Positions 1 through 8,132 are shown, counted from the first letter of the stretch. The stretch is DNA of 20,742 nt from Burkholderiales bacterium (GCA_005790965.1 SXTL01000018.1:1-20742), one strand, 5' to 3'. The notes: generated by a model not told the origin, from the sequence alone. Translations and numbers: made by a program.

Positions 1-318
1 ATGGAAGACCGCATCAAGCCCTTGCTCGCCAAGCTAAGTTTCAGTCTTGGTGAAAAGAGCGGCGCCAGCGAGGTCGACCTGCGCCAGCGCATCGCCCAAG
101 ATCCCCGCGCTCTGGAGGCGCGACTGGCACTGGCCAACTTGCATATCGCCAGCCAGCGCTATGCCGAGGGCATGGACGAACTTCTGACCTTGATCCAGCT
201 TGACCGTAGCTGGCAGGACGAGATCGCCCGCAAGACCCTGCTCCAGGTCTTCCTCCTGCCCGCGGCCGCCAGCCTCGTCCCGCACTATCGCCGCAAACTC
301 TCGAGCGCCCTGAACTGA
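1..318 (+). CDS. cnoX: Thioredoxin-like co-chaperone, C-terminal part (CnoX/YbbN family), truncated by window edge
   Basis: Only the last 105 codons are in the window and the frame is open at base 1, so the ATG at base 1 need not be the start. The fragment is helical and tetratricopeptide-like: a segment around residues 36-66 (ALEARLALANLHIASQRYAE) is followed by a tail ending in HYRRKLSSALN. Family knowledge: CnoX/YbbN proteins have an N-terminal thioredoxin fold followed by TPR-like repeats, with a tail of the pattern (D)RS..D.ARK.LL..F....yRRKL, which this matches (DRSWQDEIARKTLLQVF). They hold unfolded or oxidised substrates for GroEL and DnaK. The thioredoxin domain itself is not visible here, so the assignment rests on the C-terminal half. 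The stop codon overlaps the prlC start (TGATG), suggesting coupled translation. An unrelated TPR protein is the alternative. Confidence 0.6.
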   Translation: MEDRIKPLLAKLSFSLGEKSGASEVDLRQRIAQDPRALEARLALANLHIASQRYAEGMDELLTLIQLDRSWQDEIARKTLLQVFLLPAAASLVPHYRRKLSSALN

Positions 319-2348
319 TGAATCCCTTGTTAGACACCTCCGGATTGCCCCGTTTCGATGCGATTGGTCCGGAACATATTGCCCCGGCCATTGACCAAAT
401 CCTCGTCGCCAACCGCGCTCTGATCGAAGGCTTGCTGGACGACTCCAAGGCCAACCATTGGGACCGCTTTGTCACCCCGCTGGAAGATGCCAACGAGCGC
501 TTGTCGCGGGCCTGGGGGCCGGTGTCGCACCTGCATTCGGTGCTGGACTCGCCCGCCTTGCGCGAGGCCTACAACAGCTGCCTGCCTGCGGTGACCGAAT
601 ACTGGGCCGATCTAGGTCAAGACGAACGCCTCTACGCCCGTTACAAGGCAATAGACGCCGCCACCAAAGCCAGCGGCAGCGTGCTTTCCAGCGAGCGTCG
701 TCGCGTACTGGATAACGAATTGCGCGACTTCCGTCTCGGTGGCGCCGAACTGGCAGCCACGCCCAAGGCGCGCTTCAAGGCCATTCAGGAAAAACTCGCG
801 GCTTTAGCCACGCGTTTTGAAGAAAACCTGCTCGACGCCACCAACGCCTGGTCCAAACGGGTCCAGCGCGAAGACCTGCCCGGCGTGCCGGAAGACAGTT
901 TGGCGATGTTCGAGGACGCTGCCCGCGCTGATGGCCAGACCGGTTACAAGCTCACCCTGCGCGCTCCGTCTTACTTGCCGGTCATGCAGTTTTGCGCCAA
1001 CCGCGCGCTCCGCGCAGAGATGTATCGCGCCCATGTCACCCGCGCCTCCGAATTTGGCCCCGCCGAGCGTGATAACACCCCGCTGATCACCCAGATCCTC
1101 GCGCTACGCCACGAGGCCGCGCAATTGCTGGGTTACCCTGATTACACGGCGCTGTCGCTGGCCACCAAAATGGCTGACAACGCCAGTCAGATCGAGGCCT
1201 TCATGCTCAACCTGGCCGCCCGTGCCAAGCCCTATGCCGAGCGCGATCTGGCCGACCTACGCGCCTTCGCTGCGCAGCAACTGGGCCTGTCCGAATTGGC
1301 CTCGTGGGACATCGGCTGGGCCAGCGAAAAGCTGCGCGAGGCGCGTTATGCCTTCTCCGAAGCCGAGGTAAAACCCTATTTCCCTGAGCCGCGAGTGTTG
1401 GCCGGGCTGTTTAGCGTCATCAAGGCCCTGTACGGCCTAAGCGTGGTCGAAGACAGCGCCCCGATCTGGCACGACAGCGTGCGCTTCTTTGCCCTGCAAG
1501 ACGCCACCGGGCAACGCATCGGCCAGTTTTATCTCGATCTCTATGCCCGCGAAAGCAAGCGTGGCGGAGCCTGGATGGATGATGCCGTGACGCGCCGGCG
1601 CCTTGAATCCGGCATCCAAACGCCCGTTGCCTACCTCAACTGCAACTTCGCCCCGCCGGCTGGCGGCAAGCCTGCCCTCTTCACCCACGACGAAGTCATC
1701 ACCCTGTTTCACGAGTGTGGCCACGGCCTGCATCACCTGCTTACCCGTTGCGAAGAGATCGGCGTATCCGGCATCAATGGCGTCGAGTGGGACGCCGTCG
1801 AGTTGCCCAGCCAATTCATGGAAAATTTCTGCTGGGAATGGCCCGTGTTGCAAGGCATGACCGCCCATGTCGAAACCGGCGCACCGCTGCCGCGCGAGCT
1901 CTTTGACAAAATGCTCGCCGCCAAAAACTTCCAGAGCGGCCTGCAGATGCTGCGTCAGATCGAGTTTTCGCTGTTTGACCTGCGCCTGCACCAAGCCACG
2001 GAACCGCATGTGCAGGGTGTGCTTGATCAAGTCCGCCAAGAAGTCGCCGTTCTTTTTCCACCTGACTTCAACCGTTTTCCCAACGGCTTCTCGCATATCT
2101 TCGCTGGTGGCTACGCCGCGGGCTATTACAGTTACAAATGGGCCGAGGTGTTGTCAGCCGACGCCTACGCCCTGTTCGAAGAAACACGCGGCATCGATGG
2201 CAAGCTTAATCCCGACACTGGCCACCATTTCTGGAATGAAGTTCTCGCCGTCGGCGGCTCACGCGATGCCCTCGACAGCTTCCGCGCTTTTCGTGGCCGC
2301 GAGCCAGACATCGACGCCTTGTTGCGTCACAGCGGGCTGAGTGCCTGA
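318..2348 (+). CDS. prlC: Oligopeptidase A (M3 family zinc metallopeptidase)
   Basis: 676 residues, the usual size for PrlC/OpdA. This cytoplasmic peptidase degrades short peptides, including cleaved signal peptides. The zinc site is HECGH at residues 465-469 within HDEVITLFHECGHGLHHLL, and the third ligand is probably the Glu of VELPSQ near residue 495. The C-terminal segment FPNGFSHIFAGGYAAGYYSY is the conserved substrate-binding Gly/Tyr region of M3 enzymes. The N-terminus (MNPLLDTSGLPRFDAI.PEHI) aligns with PrlC proteins, supporting the ATG at 318, which overlaps the stop of the upstream cnoX-like gene by one base. All key residues appear intact. A strong hairpin terminator follows within about 30 bases of the stop. 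Confidence 0.95.
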   Translation: MNPLLDTSGLPRFDAIGPEHIAPAIDQILVANRALIEGLLDDSKANHWDRFVTPLEDANERLSRAWGPVSHLHSVLDSPALREAYNSCLPAVTEYWADLGQDERLYARYKAIDAATKASGSVLSSERRRVLDNELRDFRLGGAELAATPKARFKAIQEKLAALATRFEENLLDATNAWSKRVQREDLPGVPEDSLAMFEDAARADGQTGYKLTLRAPSYLPVMQFCANRALRAEMYRAHVTRASEFGPAERDNTPLITQILALRHEAAQLLGYPDYTALSLATKMADNASQIEAFMLNLAARAKPYAERDLADLRAFAAQQLGLSELASWDIGWASEKLREARYAFSEAEVKPYFPEPRVLAGLFSVIKALYGLSVVEDSAPIWHDSVRFFALQDATGQRIGQFYLDLYARESKRGGAWMDDAVTRRRLESGIQTPVAYLNCNFAPPAGGKPALFTHDEVITLFHECGHGLHHLLTRCEEIGVSGINGVEWDAVELPSQFMENFCWEWPVLQGMTAHVETGAPLPRELFDKMLAAKNFQSGLQMLRQIEFSLFDLRLHQATEPHVQGVLDQVRQEVAVLFPPDFNRFPNGFSHIFAGGYAAGYYSYKWAEVLSADAYALFEETRGIDGKLNPDTGHHFWNEVLAVGGSRDALDSFRAFRGREPDIDALLRHSGLSA

Positions 2349-2378
2349 ACCAGGCACAGATTCCCCGCTCCCTATGAT

Positions 2379-2409
2379 AAAGGCCCCGAAGCGGGGGCCT
2401 TTGTCTTTG
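2379..2409 (+). terminator. Rho-independent terminator after prlC (possibly bidirectional)
   Basis: A 9-bp stem, AAAGGCCCC (2379-2387) with GGGGCCTTT (2394-2402), encloses a six-base loop and runs into TTTGTCTTTG. It sits 30 bases after the prlC stop and 13 bases before the end of the convergent ferredoxin gene. Read on the minus strand the tail is less T-rich (TTTATCAT), so it may also serve the ferredoxin operon, but less certainly. Confidence 0.85.
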
Positions 2410-2421
2410 CGAAAGCAGCGC

Positions 2422-2670
2422 TCAGGCGCCCGTCAGCTTATGGTATTTCTCCATCAACTGCTCTGGTGTCTCAACATAATCCGGATTCATCGGAATGCAA
2501 TCAACTGGGCAGACCTCGCGGCACTGCGGAACATCATAATGTCCAACACACTCCGTACACTTGTTCGGATCGATGATGTAAATATCATCCCCTTGCGAAA
2601 TCGCATCGTTCGGGCACTCTGGCTCACAAACATCGCAGTTGATACATTCATCGGTAATCATCAGGGCCAT
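2422..2670 (-). CDS. 2[4Fe-4S] ferredoxin, Allochromatium (YfhL) type
   Basis: 82 residues with nine cysteines (9, 12, 15, 19, 38, 41, 50, 54, 58). The first motif is CINCDVCEPEC. The second is CTEC, an eight-residue insertion (VGHYDVPQ), then CREVCPVDC. This insertion plus a helical C-terminal tail (ETPEQLMEKYHKLTGA) is the signature of the Alvin-type 2[4Fe-4S] ferredoxins, small low-potential electron carriers in the cytoplasm. I recognise a close match to the Allochromatium vinosum protein from memory. It is the last gene of the minus-strand run after coaD (17-base gap). The redox partner is not indicated by the neighbours. Symbols fdx or yfhL are used in different species. Confidence 0.95.
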   Translation of the reverse strand: MALMITDECINCDVCEPECPNDAISQGDDIYIIDPNKCTECVGHYDVPQCREVCPVDCIPMNPDYVETPEQLMEKYHKLTGA

Positions 2671-2687
2671 GGCGTTTCCTTTCGTAA

Positions 2688-3170
2688 CTAAGTCGATTTT
2701 AATCGGGCGATCACGCGCTCGGCAATCAACGGCGAGACAAAGACATTGATCTCACCGCCCAGGCGCGCAATTTCGCGCACCATCGTCGCCGACAAAAACA
2801 TGTACTGCCCGTCCGGAGTCAGGAACACCGTCTCCAGGTCCGGCAACAGCATGCGGTTCATGCCCGCAAGTTGAAATTCATATTCAAAATCCGATACCGC
2901 ACGCAAGCCTCGCAACACCAGGCGAGTCTCTTCGCGCCGCGCCAAATCAATCAGCAAGCCCTTGAACCCGATCACCCGCACATTAGGCAGGCCGGACAAC
3001 ACCGTCTGGGCCAGTTCAATCCGCTCCTCCATGGAGAATAACGGATCCTTACTGGCGCTTGCCGCCACCGCAACAATAACCTGATCAAAGATCCCAGCCG
3101 CGCGCTTGACGAGATCTTCGTGGCCCCGCGTCAGGGGGTCAAATGTCCCAGGGTAGAGGATCTTGTTCAT
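2688..3170 (-). CDS. coaD: Phosphopantetheine adenylyltransferase
   Basis: 160 residues from the ATG at 3170, the typical size of CoaD. It transfers AMP from ATP to 4'-phosphopantetheine to make dephospho-CoA, the penultimate step of coenzyme A synthesis. The nucleotidyltransferase motif YPGTFDPLTRGH, with its (T/H)xGH element, lies at the N-terminus. FEYEFQLAGMNR and the later ATMVREIARLGG are conserved CoaD segments. A TTG two codons upstream (3176) is possible, but ATG giving MNKILYPGTFDP fits the family. The gene follows the rsmD stop (3177-3179) by six bases, and no strong Shine-Dalgarno is visible, so it probably depends on translation of rsmD. rsmD-coaD pairing is very common in bacteria. 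Confidence 0.96.
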   Translation of the reverse strand: MNKILYPGTFDPLTRGHEDLVKRAAGIFDQVIVAVAASASKDPLFSMEERIELAQTVLSGLPNVRVIGFKGLLIDLARREETRLVLRGLRAVSDFEYEFQLAGMNRMLLPDLETVFLTPDGQYMFLSATMVREIARLGGEINVFVSPLIAERVIARLKST

Positions 3171-3176
3171 AGTCAA

Positions 3177-3776
3177 TTATGGCGCCTCGGTTGGCCGTCT
3201 CAACAAGACCTGCCGGGTCTGTCCAGCACGCCCTTCACGCCAGACCTGCCACGCCGAGAGATCCGGGGGGGTGTCAAACTCGGCATAGATTGTACCTCCC
3301 GGCCTCAGCAAAGGGGCGACGAGTTGTAGAGCAGGGGCTAACAAGCCGGCGGCAAAGGGCGGATCGAGGAAGATCAGTTCATAGCCCGCTGGCCCGGTAT
3401 CGGTCTGCGTCTTGAGCCACGCCAGCGCCTCGGCACGAACCAGTCGCACCTGGCTCGCCGCCAAGGTACGACAATGGGCTTGCAAAGCGGTAAAGGCCCG
3501 CGCATCGGCCTCGACCAAGGTCACCTCGGTAGCCCCGCGCGAGGCCGCTTCAAGACCCAAGGCACCACTGCCGGCAAAGAGATCTAGACAACGCCACCCC
3601 GTCAAGCGTTGCCCAAGCCAGTTAAACAGGGTCTCGCGCACCCGATCCGGGGTTGGCCGCAGCCCGGGCACATCGGGAAACGGCAGGCGCCGCCCGCGCC
3701 ATAGGCCTCCAATGAGGCGAACGCTGTTGCCCGTGTTCTTTGTTGACCTATTCTTTGTTGAGCTATTTCCGGCCAC
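3177..3776 (-). CDS. rsmD: 16S rRNA (guanine966-N2)-methyltransferase
   Basis: 199 residues from the GTG at 3776. RsmD methylates G966 of 16S rRNA in assembled 30S particles. The RsmD N-terminal signature RLIGGLWRGRRLPFPD and LRPTPDRVRETLFNWL are followed by the SAM-binding loop LDLFAGSGALGLEA (about 65-78) and the N-methyltransferase motif DPPF (138-141). Start choice: the frame is open to a TTG at 3797, but the GTG at 3776 has an AGGA five bases upstream and keeps the overlap with the preceding M16 gene to 14 bases. Residues 6-15 carry a short duplication (STKNR/STKNT), reported separately. The start is less certain than the identity. Confidence 0.92.
   Translation of the reverse strand: MAGNSSTKNRSTKNTGNSVRLIGGLWRGRRLPFPDVPGLRPTPDRVRETLFNWLGQRLTGWRCLDLFAGSGALGLEAASRGATEVTLVEADARAFTALQAHCRTLAASQVRLVRAEALAWLKTQTDTGPAGYELIFLDPPFAAGLLAPALQLVAPLLRPGGTIYAEFDTPPDLSAWQVWREGRAGQTRQVLLRRPTEAP
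3736..3761. repeat. Short tandem duplication in the 5' end of rsmD
   Basis: TTCTTTGTTGA occurs at 3736-3746 and again at 3751-3761, so the period is 15 bases, exactly five codons. On the coding strand it encodes two successive STKN units just ahead of the conserved RsmD domain. The segment is AT-richer than its surroundings. It looks like an in-frame slippage duplication in a non-conserved N-terminal linker. Confidence 0.7.
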
Positions 3777-5079
3777 GCGTATCCTGCCCACCCACAATAA
3801 CGGTCACCATCTGCTCAGGCACCACCCGGGCACGGAAGGCGCGCCGAATATCGTCCAGCGTCACCGCGGCTACCTGGCGCGGGTACTCGTCCAACCAGCT
3901 CAACGGCAGACCATAAAAGCCCAGCATAGCCAAATGCTCGACGATCTTCTTGTTGCTATCGAGGCGCAAGGGAAAACTGCCGATCAGATTGGCCTGCGCT
4001 TGTTTAAGTTCGGCCTCGGTCGGCCCCGCATCGAGAAAGCGCTGCACAGTTGAGCGCACCACGGCCAAAGCCTCGTCGGTCGCTTCACGACGCGTTTGCA
4101 AGCCAATCTCGAACGCCCCGCGCTGCCGTAACGGCATGAAGTAACTGTGCACGCTATACGCAAAACCGCGCCGATCGCGCACCTCCTGCATCAGGCGCGA
4201 ATCAAAGCCGCCCCCGCCCAGGATGTAGTTGCCAACCAACAAGGGAAAATAATCCGGATCATCGCGGGTCATGCCTGGCAGGCCGATCTGCAAGTGACTT
4301 TGCGTGGCATGGTGCGGCAGGATCACCGTCTCAGCCTGGGTCCGCAGCGGCACGGCTGGCAAGGAGTCTGCGGCCGGGCCGACCGGCAAATCCTGGCTCA
4401 GTTGTTGCGCGATGGTCTCAGCCGTTGGACGATCAATATCTCCCATCAGGACCAAGGTCAGGTTCGCGGCCCGATAATACTGGCGGTGAAAGGCCACCAA
4501 TTGGGTCGCATCGAGCCCAGCGAGGCTCTCAATACGCTGGTGCAAGCCATACGGGTGCGTGCCAAAGACGCGGGACGAAAATTCCCGCTCGGCGATAAAT
4601 TCAGGCTGCGTTTCTGCCTCACGCAGGCCGGCGATAGCGCGCGCCTTTTCGCGGCTCAGGACGGCCGACTCAAAATGCGGCCGACTCAGCACCGCCTGCA
4701 ACACCGCCAGCGCTACCTTGCGTTCGCTGGCACCGCTCAGCGTACGCAGGGAAAAGCCAGCTCGATCGGCATCCTGCGACTGCGCCATCACAGCCCCGAC
4801 ATCGGCTAGCCGTTCGGCGATCTGTTGCTCAGTCAAACCACCGGCGCCCAGACGCATCAGGGCATGAGTCATCCCGGCCAGGCCCGCCGTTGCCGCCGAA
4901 TCGCGTGCTGCCCCGGCCTCAAAGCTGGCACTGACATCGAGCATCGGCAGGTCATGGTTAGCCACAAAAAAGACCCGGGCGCCCTGGCTCGTGCGCCACT
5001 GTTGGACATCCAACCCGGCCTGGGCCGAGCAGGCCATAAAGGTCATGCCCAACACGGCCATGATCTGTTTAGCGAACAT
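3763..5079 (-). CDS. M16 family peptidase-like protein, non-catalytic partner, exported
   Basis: 438 residues from the ATG at 5079, chosen because AGGAG lies six bases upstream and it yields a signal peptide (MFAKQIMAVLGMTFMACSAQA, cut before GLDVQQW). The fold is insulinase-like, with an N-terminal M16 domain and a C-terminal domain containing GGGGFDSRLMQEVRDRRGFAYSVHSYF, the conserved substrate-contacting Arg/Tyr segment. The zinc motif HxxEH is absent: the equivalent place reads GLAGMTHALMRLGAGG. Family knowledge: M16B enzymes often work as heterodimers of one zinc-bearing and one inactive subunit. Its partner is the upstream gene, whose stop overlaps this start by 11 bases. Probably periplasmic; the substrate is unknown. 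Confidence 0.9.
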   Translation of the reverse strand: MFAKQIMAVLGMTFMACSAQAGLDVQQWRTSQGARVFFVANHDLPMLDVSASFEAGAARDSAATAGLAGMTHALMRLGAGGLTEQQIAERLADVGAVMAQSQDADRAGFSLRTLSGASERKVALAVLQAVLSRPHFESAVLSREKARAIAGLREAETQPEFIAEREFSSRVFGTHPYGLHQRIESLAGLDATQLVAFHRQYYRAANLTLVLMGDIDRPTAETIAQQLSQDLPVGPAADSLPAVPLRTQAETVILPHHATQSHLQIGLPGMTRDDPDYFPLLVGNYILGGGGFDSRLMQEVRDRRGFAYSVHSYFMPLRQRGAFEIGLQTRREATDEALAVVRSTVQRFLDAGPTEAELKQAQANLIGSFPLRLDSNKKIVEHLAMLGFYGLPLSWLDEYPRQVAAVTLDDIRRAFRARVVPEQMVTVIVGGQDTRGRK

Positions 5080-6472
5080 GGCTGTCTCCTGAAATGAGCG
5101 CCGGCTGGCCAATCGGCATAGGCAAGGGCACCAGTTCGGCAAGGGTCAGGCGCGTATCGCGCAGATACTTTTCAGCCACCGCACGCACCTGATCGGCGGT
5201 CACCGCACGCAACCGATCAAAACGCACAGTACGGTCACGCCAAGACAAACCAGCGGTCTCCCACTCGCCGATCTGCATCGCCTGATAAAACAGCGAATCC
5301 TGCTGGAACACCTGCCCGGCTACGACCTGCGCCTTGGCGCGGTCCAGTTCGACCTCACTCACTCCGTCCTTGACTAGGCGTTGCAACTCGCCCTTGAGGG
5401 CCGCTATGACATCAGACACGCCACGGCCCTCAGCCGGCGTCAAGCCAATGACGAATTGCGCTGGGCCCCGCGACACCGAGTCATAGCCGACATCGACATC
5501 GAGGGCCACCCGTTGGGTCTTGACCAAGGCCTGCGGAAGCCGAGCCGAACCGTGACCATCGAGTACCCCGGCCAAGATCTCCAATGCATACGGCTCCACA
5601 TCTGTTGCCGGTTGCTGCAAACGAGGCACCGGCCAGGCCAAGAGCGCGGCCGGCAATTTAGCCGGTGCACGCACCGTGACCTGCCGACCGCCCTGTGGTT
5701 CCAGCTCGGTAAAAGGCTTGCGAATCGGCATCTCCCGGCGCGGGACAGGCCCGTAATACTGCTCGGCCCAAGCAAAGACCTGCTCCGGCCGCACCGCGCC
5801 GGCCACCACTAGGGTCGCATTATTGGGCGCATACCAGCGCTCATACCAATGTCGGGCATCCGTCACCGTCATGCTATTGAGATCGCTCATCCAACCGATA
5901 ACGGGGTGACGATAAGGGTGCTCGGTGTAGGCCGCCGCCAGCAACTGTTCGTACAGCCGTGCCTGAGGGTTGTCCTCGGTGCGCAAACGGCGCTCTTCCT
6001 TAACCACCTCGATCTCCTTGGCGAAGGCCTCCGGCGCCAGCGTCAGGTGCGTCATGCGGTCGGCCTCCAGAGCCATGGCCTGCTCCAAACGCGCGGCCTG
6101 CAGGGTCTGAAAATAGGCCGTGTAATCCCGCGCGGTAAAGGCGTTCTCCCGCCCACCGAGTGCCGCAATACGCTTGGAAAACTCGCCCGCCGGCACCTTG
6201 GGAGTACCCTTGAACATCATGTGTTCGAGAAGGTGTGCCACACCGGTCGTGCCATAGCTTTCATCCATGCTACCGGCGCGATACCAGACCTGAGCCACCG
6301 CCACGGGCGCGCGATGGTCCTCCTTGACGATCACCTTTAGTCCATTGGACAGGGTGCGTTCGCTGACCGTCGCCGAGGACGCCAACGGCATCAAACCGAG
6401 GAGAAGCCCGAAGGCCGAGCCAAGAAGGCCGCTGATGGATGCACGCTTAATCTTCAGAAAGGGGTAGGGCAT
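5069..6472 (-). CDS. M16 family zinc metallopeptidase, catalytic subunit, exported
   Basis: 467 residues from the ATG at 6472; an in-frame TTG at 6508 is possible but less likely. The N-terminus KIKRASISGLLGSAFGLLLG.. followed by LASSA looks like a Sec signal peptide, so the protein is probably periplasmic. The inverted zinc motif HLLEH is at residues 80-84, and the distal Glu ligand is probably in EVVKEERR, about 76 residues later. GGRENAFTARDYTAYF is another conserved M16 segment. It resembles the processing-peptidase-like M16B enzymes. It is the first gene of the minus-strand run M16-M16-rsmD-coaD-ferredoxin and is divergent from ftsY, with only 44 bases between starts. The natural substrate is not known. 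Confidence 0.93.
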   Translation of the reverse strand: MPYPFLKIKRASISGLLGSAFGLLLGLMPLASSATVSERTLSNGLKVIVKEDHRAPVAVAQVWYRAGSMDESYGTTGVAHLLEHMMFKGTPKVPAGEFSKRIAALGGRENAFTARDYTAYFQTLQAARLEQAMALEADRMTHLTLAPEAFAKEIEVVKEERRLRTEDNPQARLYEQLLAAAYTEHPYRHPVIGWMSDLNSMTVTDARHWYERWYAPNNATLVVAGAVRPEQVFAWAEQYYGPVPRREMPIRKPFTELEPQGGRQVTVRAPAKLPAALLAWPVPRLQQPATDVEPYALEILAGVLDGHGSARLPQALVKTQRVALDVDVGYDSVSRGPAQFVIGLTPAEGRGVSDVIAALKGELQRLVKDGVSEVELDRAKAQVVAGQVFQQDSLFYQAMQIGEWETAGLSWRDRTVRFDRLRAVTADQVRAVAEKYLRDTRLTLAELVPLPMPIGQPALISGDSHVR

Positions 6473-6516
6473 GGTATATTTTTCCAAACTGCAAACTGAG
6501 CCATTCAAGAACTGTC
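6473..6516. promoter_or_regulatory. 44-bp divergent gap between M16 peptidase and ftsY starts
   Basis: Both operons must start from or around this very short gap. On the plus strand TATATT at 6475-6480 could be a -10 for ftsY, but the region 17-18 bases upstream (TCTTCA) is a poor -35. No convincing minus-strand promoter was found. The ftsY GTG has only a weak AAGA upstream. Promoters may lie inside the coding region of the opposing gene. Confidence 0.3.
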
Positions 6517-7476
6517 GTGTTTTTCAAATCCCGTTCACCCTCTGACATTCCCCCAGCAGCGAAATCCACCGGCTGGTTGGGTCGCCTCAAGGCTGGTCTG
6601 ACCAAGACCCGGGCCGCCTTGGCAACCCCCTTCACGGCTTTGTTTGCGCGCCATACGCGCATCGACGCCGCCCTCTACGAGGAACTTGAAGAACTGCTCA
6701 TCACGGCCGACTGTGGTGTCGCAGCGACCGAGCATATCCTCACGGCCCTGAAAGCGCATGTCAAGCAGGAACGCATTGAAGATAGTGCCGAATTGCGCAC
6801 AGCCCTCAAGGCCATTCTCGCCGAGGTCCTCGCACCGCTCGAAGCACCGCTCGATGTCACTCTCCACAAACCCTTTGTCATCATGCTGGCCGGTGTCAAC
6901 GGTGCCGGCACGACCACCACCATCGGCAAGCTCGCCAAACGCTATCAAGAACAGGGGCTCAAGGTCCTTCTTGCTGCTGGTGACACCTTCCGCGCTGCCG
7001 CGCGCGAACAACTCGCCGTATGGGGCGAGCGTAACCAGGTGGAGGTTATCGGTGGCAACTCCCAAGACCCGGCCGCTGTCATTTTCGATGCCATTCAGGC
7101 GGCGCGTGCCCGCCACATTGATGTGGTTCTGGCCGACACCGCCGGCCGTTTGCCAACCCAGTTGCACCTGATGGACGAGATCCGCAAAGTGCGCCGCGTC
7201 ATCGAGAAGGCCGACCCCAGCGCGCCCCACGAGGTCCTGCTGGTACTGGATGCCAATACCGGTCAGAACGCCTTGGCGCAAACCCAAGCCTTTGGCGAGG
7301 CCATTGGCGTCACTGGTCTCGTCCTGACCAAGCTCGACGGCACGGCCAAGGGCGGGGTGATTGCGGCCTTGGCACGCAAACACCCCGTGCCGGTGCGTTA
7401 CATTGGCGTTGGCGAAGGCCTGGATGACCTACAAACCTTCCGTGCCCAGGAATTTGTCGACGCCCTGTTTGAATAA
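6517..7476 (+). CDS. ftsY: Signal recognition particle receptor FtsY, with altered P-loop
   Basis: 319 residues from a GTG start giving MFFKSRS, typical of FtsY N-termini. FtsY docks SRP-ribosome complexes at the inner membrane for co-translational insertion. The helical N domain (about 20-110) is followed by the GTPase G domain: GDTFRAAAREQL, DTAGRL, the TKLDGTAKGG specificity motif and the C-terminal RYIGVGEGLDDLQTF. The acidic A domain of enterobacterial FtsY is almost absent, which is common elsewhere. Oddity: the P-loop reads GVNGAGTTTTIGKLA where the family has GxNGxGKTTT. Codon 132 (6910-6912) is ACG instead of a Lys codon. Everything else is canonical. ftsE begins five bases after the stop. 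Confidence 0.95.
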   Translation: MFFKSRSPSDIPPAAKSTGWLGRLKAGLTKTRAALATPFTALFARHTRIDAALYEELEELLITADCGVAATEHILTALKAHVKQERIEDSAELRTALKAILAEVLAPLEAPLDVTLHKPFVIMLAGVNGAGTTTTIGKLAKRYQEQGLKVLLAAGDTFRAAAREQLAVWGERNQVEVIGGNSQDPAAVIFDAIQAARARHIDVVLADTAGRLPTQLHLMDEIRKVRRVIEKADPSAPHEVLLVLDANTGQNALAQTQAFGEAIGVTGLVLTKLDGTAKGGVIAALARKHPVPVRYIGVGEGLDDLQTFRAQEFVDALFE

Positions 7477-7481
7477 CCGCC

Positions 7482-8132
7482 ATGATTGAACTCATTAATG
7501 TCACCAAGCACTACCCTGGCGGCCATGTCACACTGGCCAATGTGGATCTTCACATCCAGCACGGCGAGATGGTATTCATTACAGGTCGCTCGGGTGCGGG
7601 CAAGAGCACCCTGCTTAAACTCATCGGCAGTATCGAAAAACCGACCTCCGGTCACATCAAGATCGGCAACGAAGATATTTCCCGTCTGCGCCGCACTACC
7701 GTGCCCTATTTCCGGCTCAACATCGGCATGATCTTCCAAGACCACAAACTCCTCTATGACCGCAGCGTGCTCGACAATGTCCTGCTCCCCCTGCATATTC
7801 GCGAAGTCCACGGGGCCGAAGCCACCCGCCGAGCCCGCGCGGCTCTGGAAAAGGTCGGCCTAGCCAACCGCGAGCGCAGCCGCCCCATCACGCTTTCCGG
7901 CGGCGAACAACAACGCCTGTGCATCGCCCGTGCGATCGTCGGACGGCCCCGACTCATTCTGGCCGACGAGCCGACCGCCAACCTTGATGACGATTACGCC
8001 CATGAGATCATGGGTATCCTCCAGGCCCTCAACGAAGGCGGCGACACCATCCTCATCGCGACCCATGATCAGGACCTGATCGTGCGCTATGGCAAACGCC
8101 GTCTCGTCCTTGCTGATGGGACCCTGTCATGA
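7482..8132 (+). CDS. ftsE: Cell division ATP-binding protein FtsE
   Basis: 216 residues, the usual FtsE length. It is the ABC ATPase of the FtsEX complex, which sits at the septum and activates periplasmic cell-wall hydrolases through FtsX. Walker A is GRSGAGKS (35-42), the Q-loop segment is GMIFQDHKLL, the ABC signature is LSGGEQQRL (138-146), Walker B is LILADEP (158-164), the D-loop is NLD and the H-loop is ATHD (His195), all intact. It begins five bases after ftsY and its last codons overlap the ftsX start (ATGA), the standard ftsYEX arrangement with translational coupling. Confidence 0.97.
   Translation: MIELINVTKHYPGGHVTLANVDLHIQHGEMVFITGRSGAGKSTLLKLIGSIEKPTSGHIKIGNEDISRLRRTTVPYFRLNIGMIFQDHKLLYDRSVLDNVLLPLHIREVHGAEATRRARAALEKVGLANRERSRPITLSGGEQQRLCIARAIVGRPRLILADEPTANLDDDYAHEIMGILQALNEGGDTILIATHDQDLIVRYGKRRLVLADGTLS

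Noticed and set aside
1437..2096. Minus-strand 219-codon open frame opposite prlC
   Set aside because: Covers the prlC zinc-site region in antisense; composition is a mirror of the real gene.
6911..6911. ftsY as a pseudogene
   Set aside because: The frame is intact, all other motifs are conserved and ftsE follows in the usual spacing; a single-base change does not justify calling it broken.
6535..7383. Minus-strand 282-codon open frame opposite ftsY
   Set aside because: Entirely inside ftsY and without any recognisable motif.
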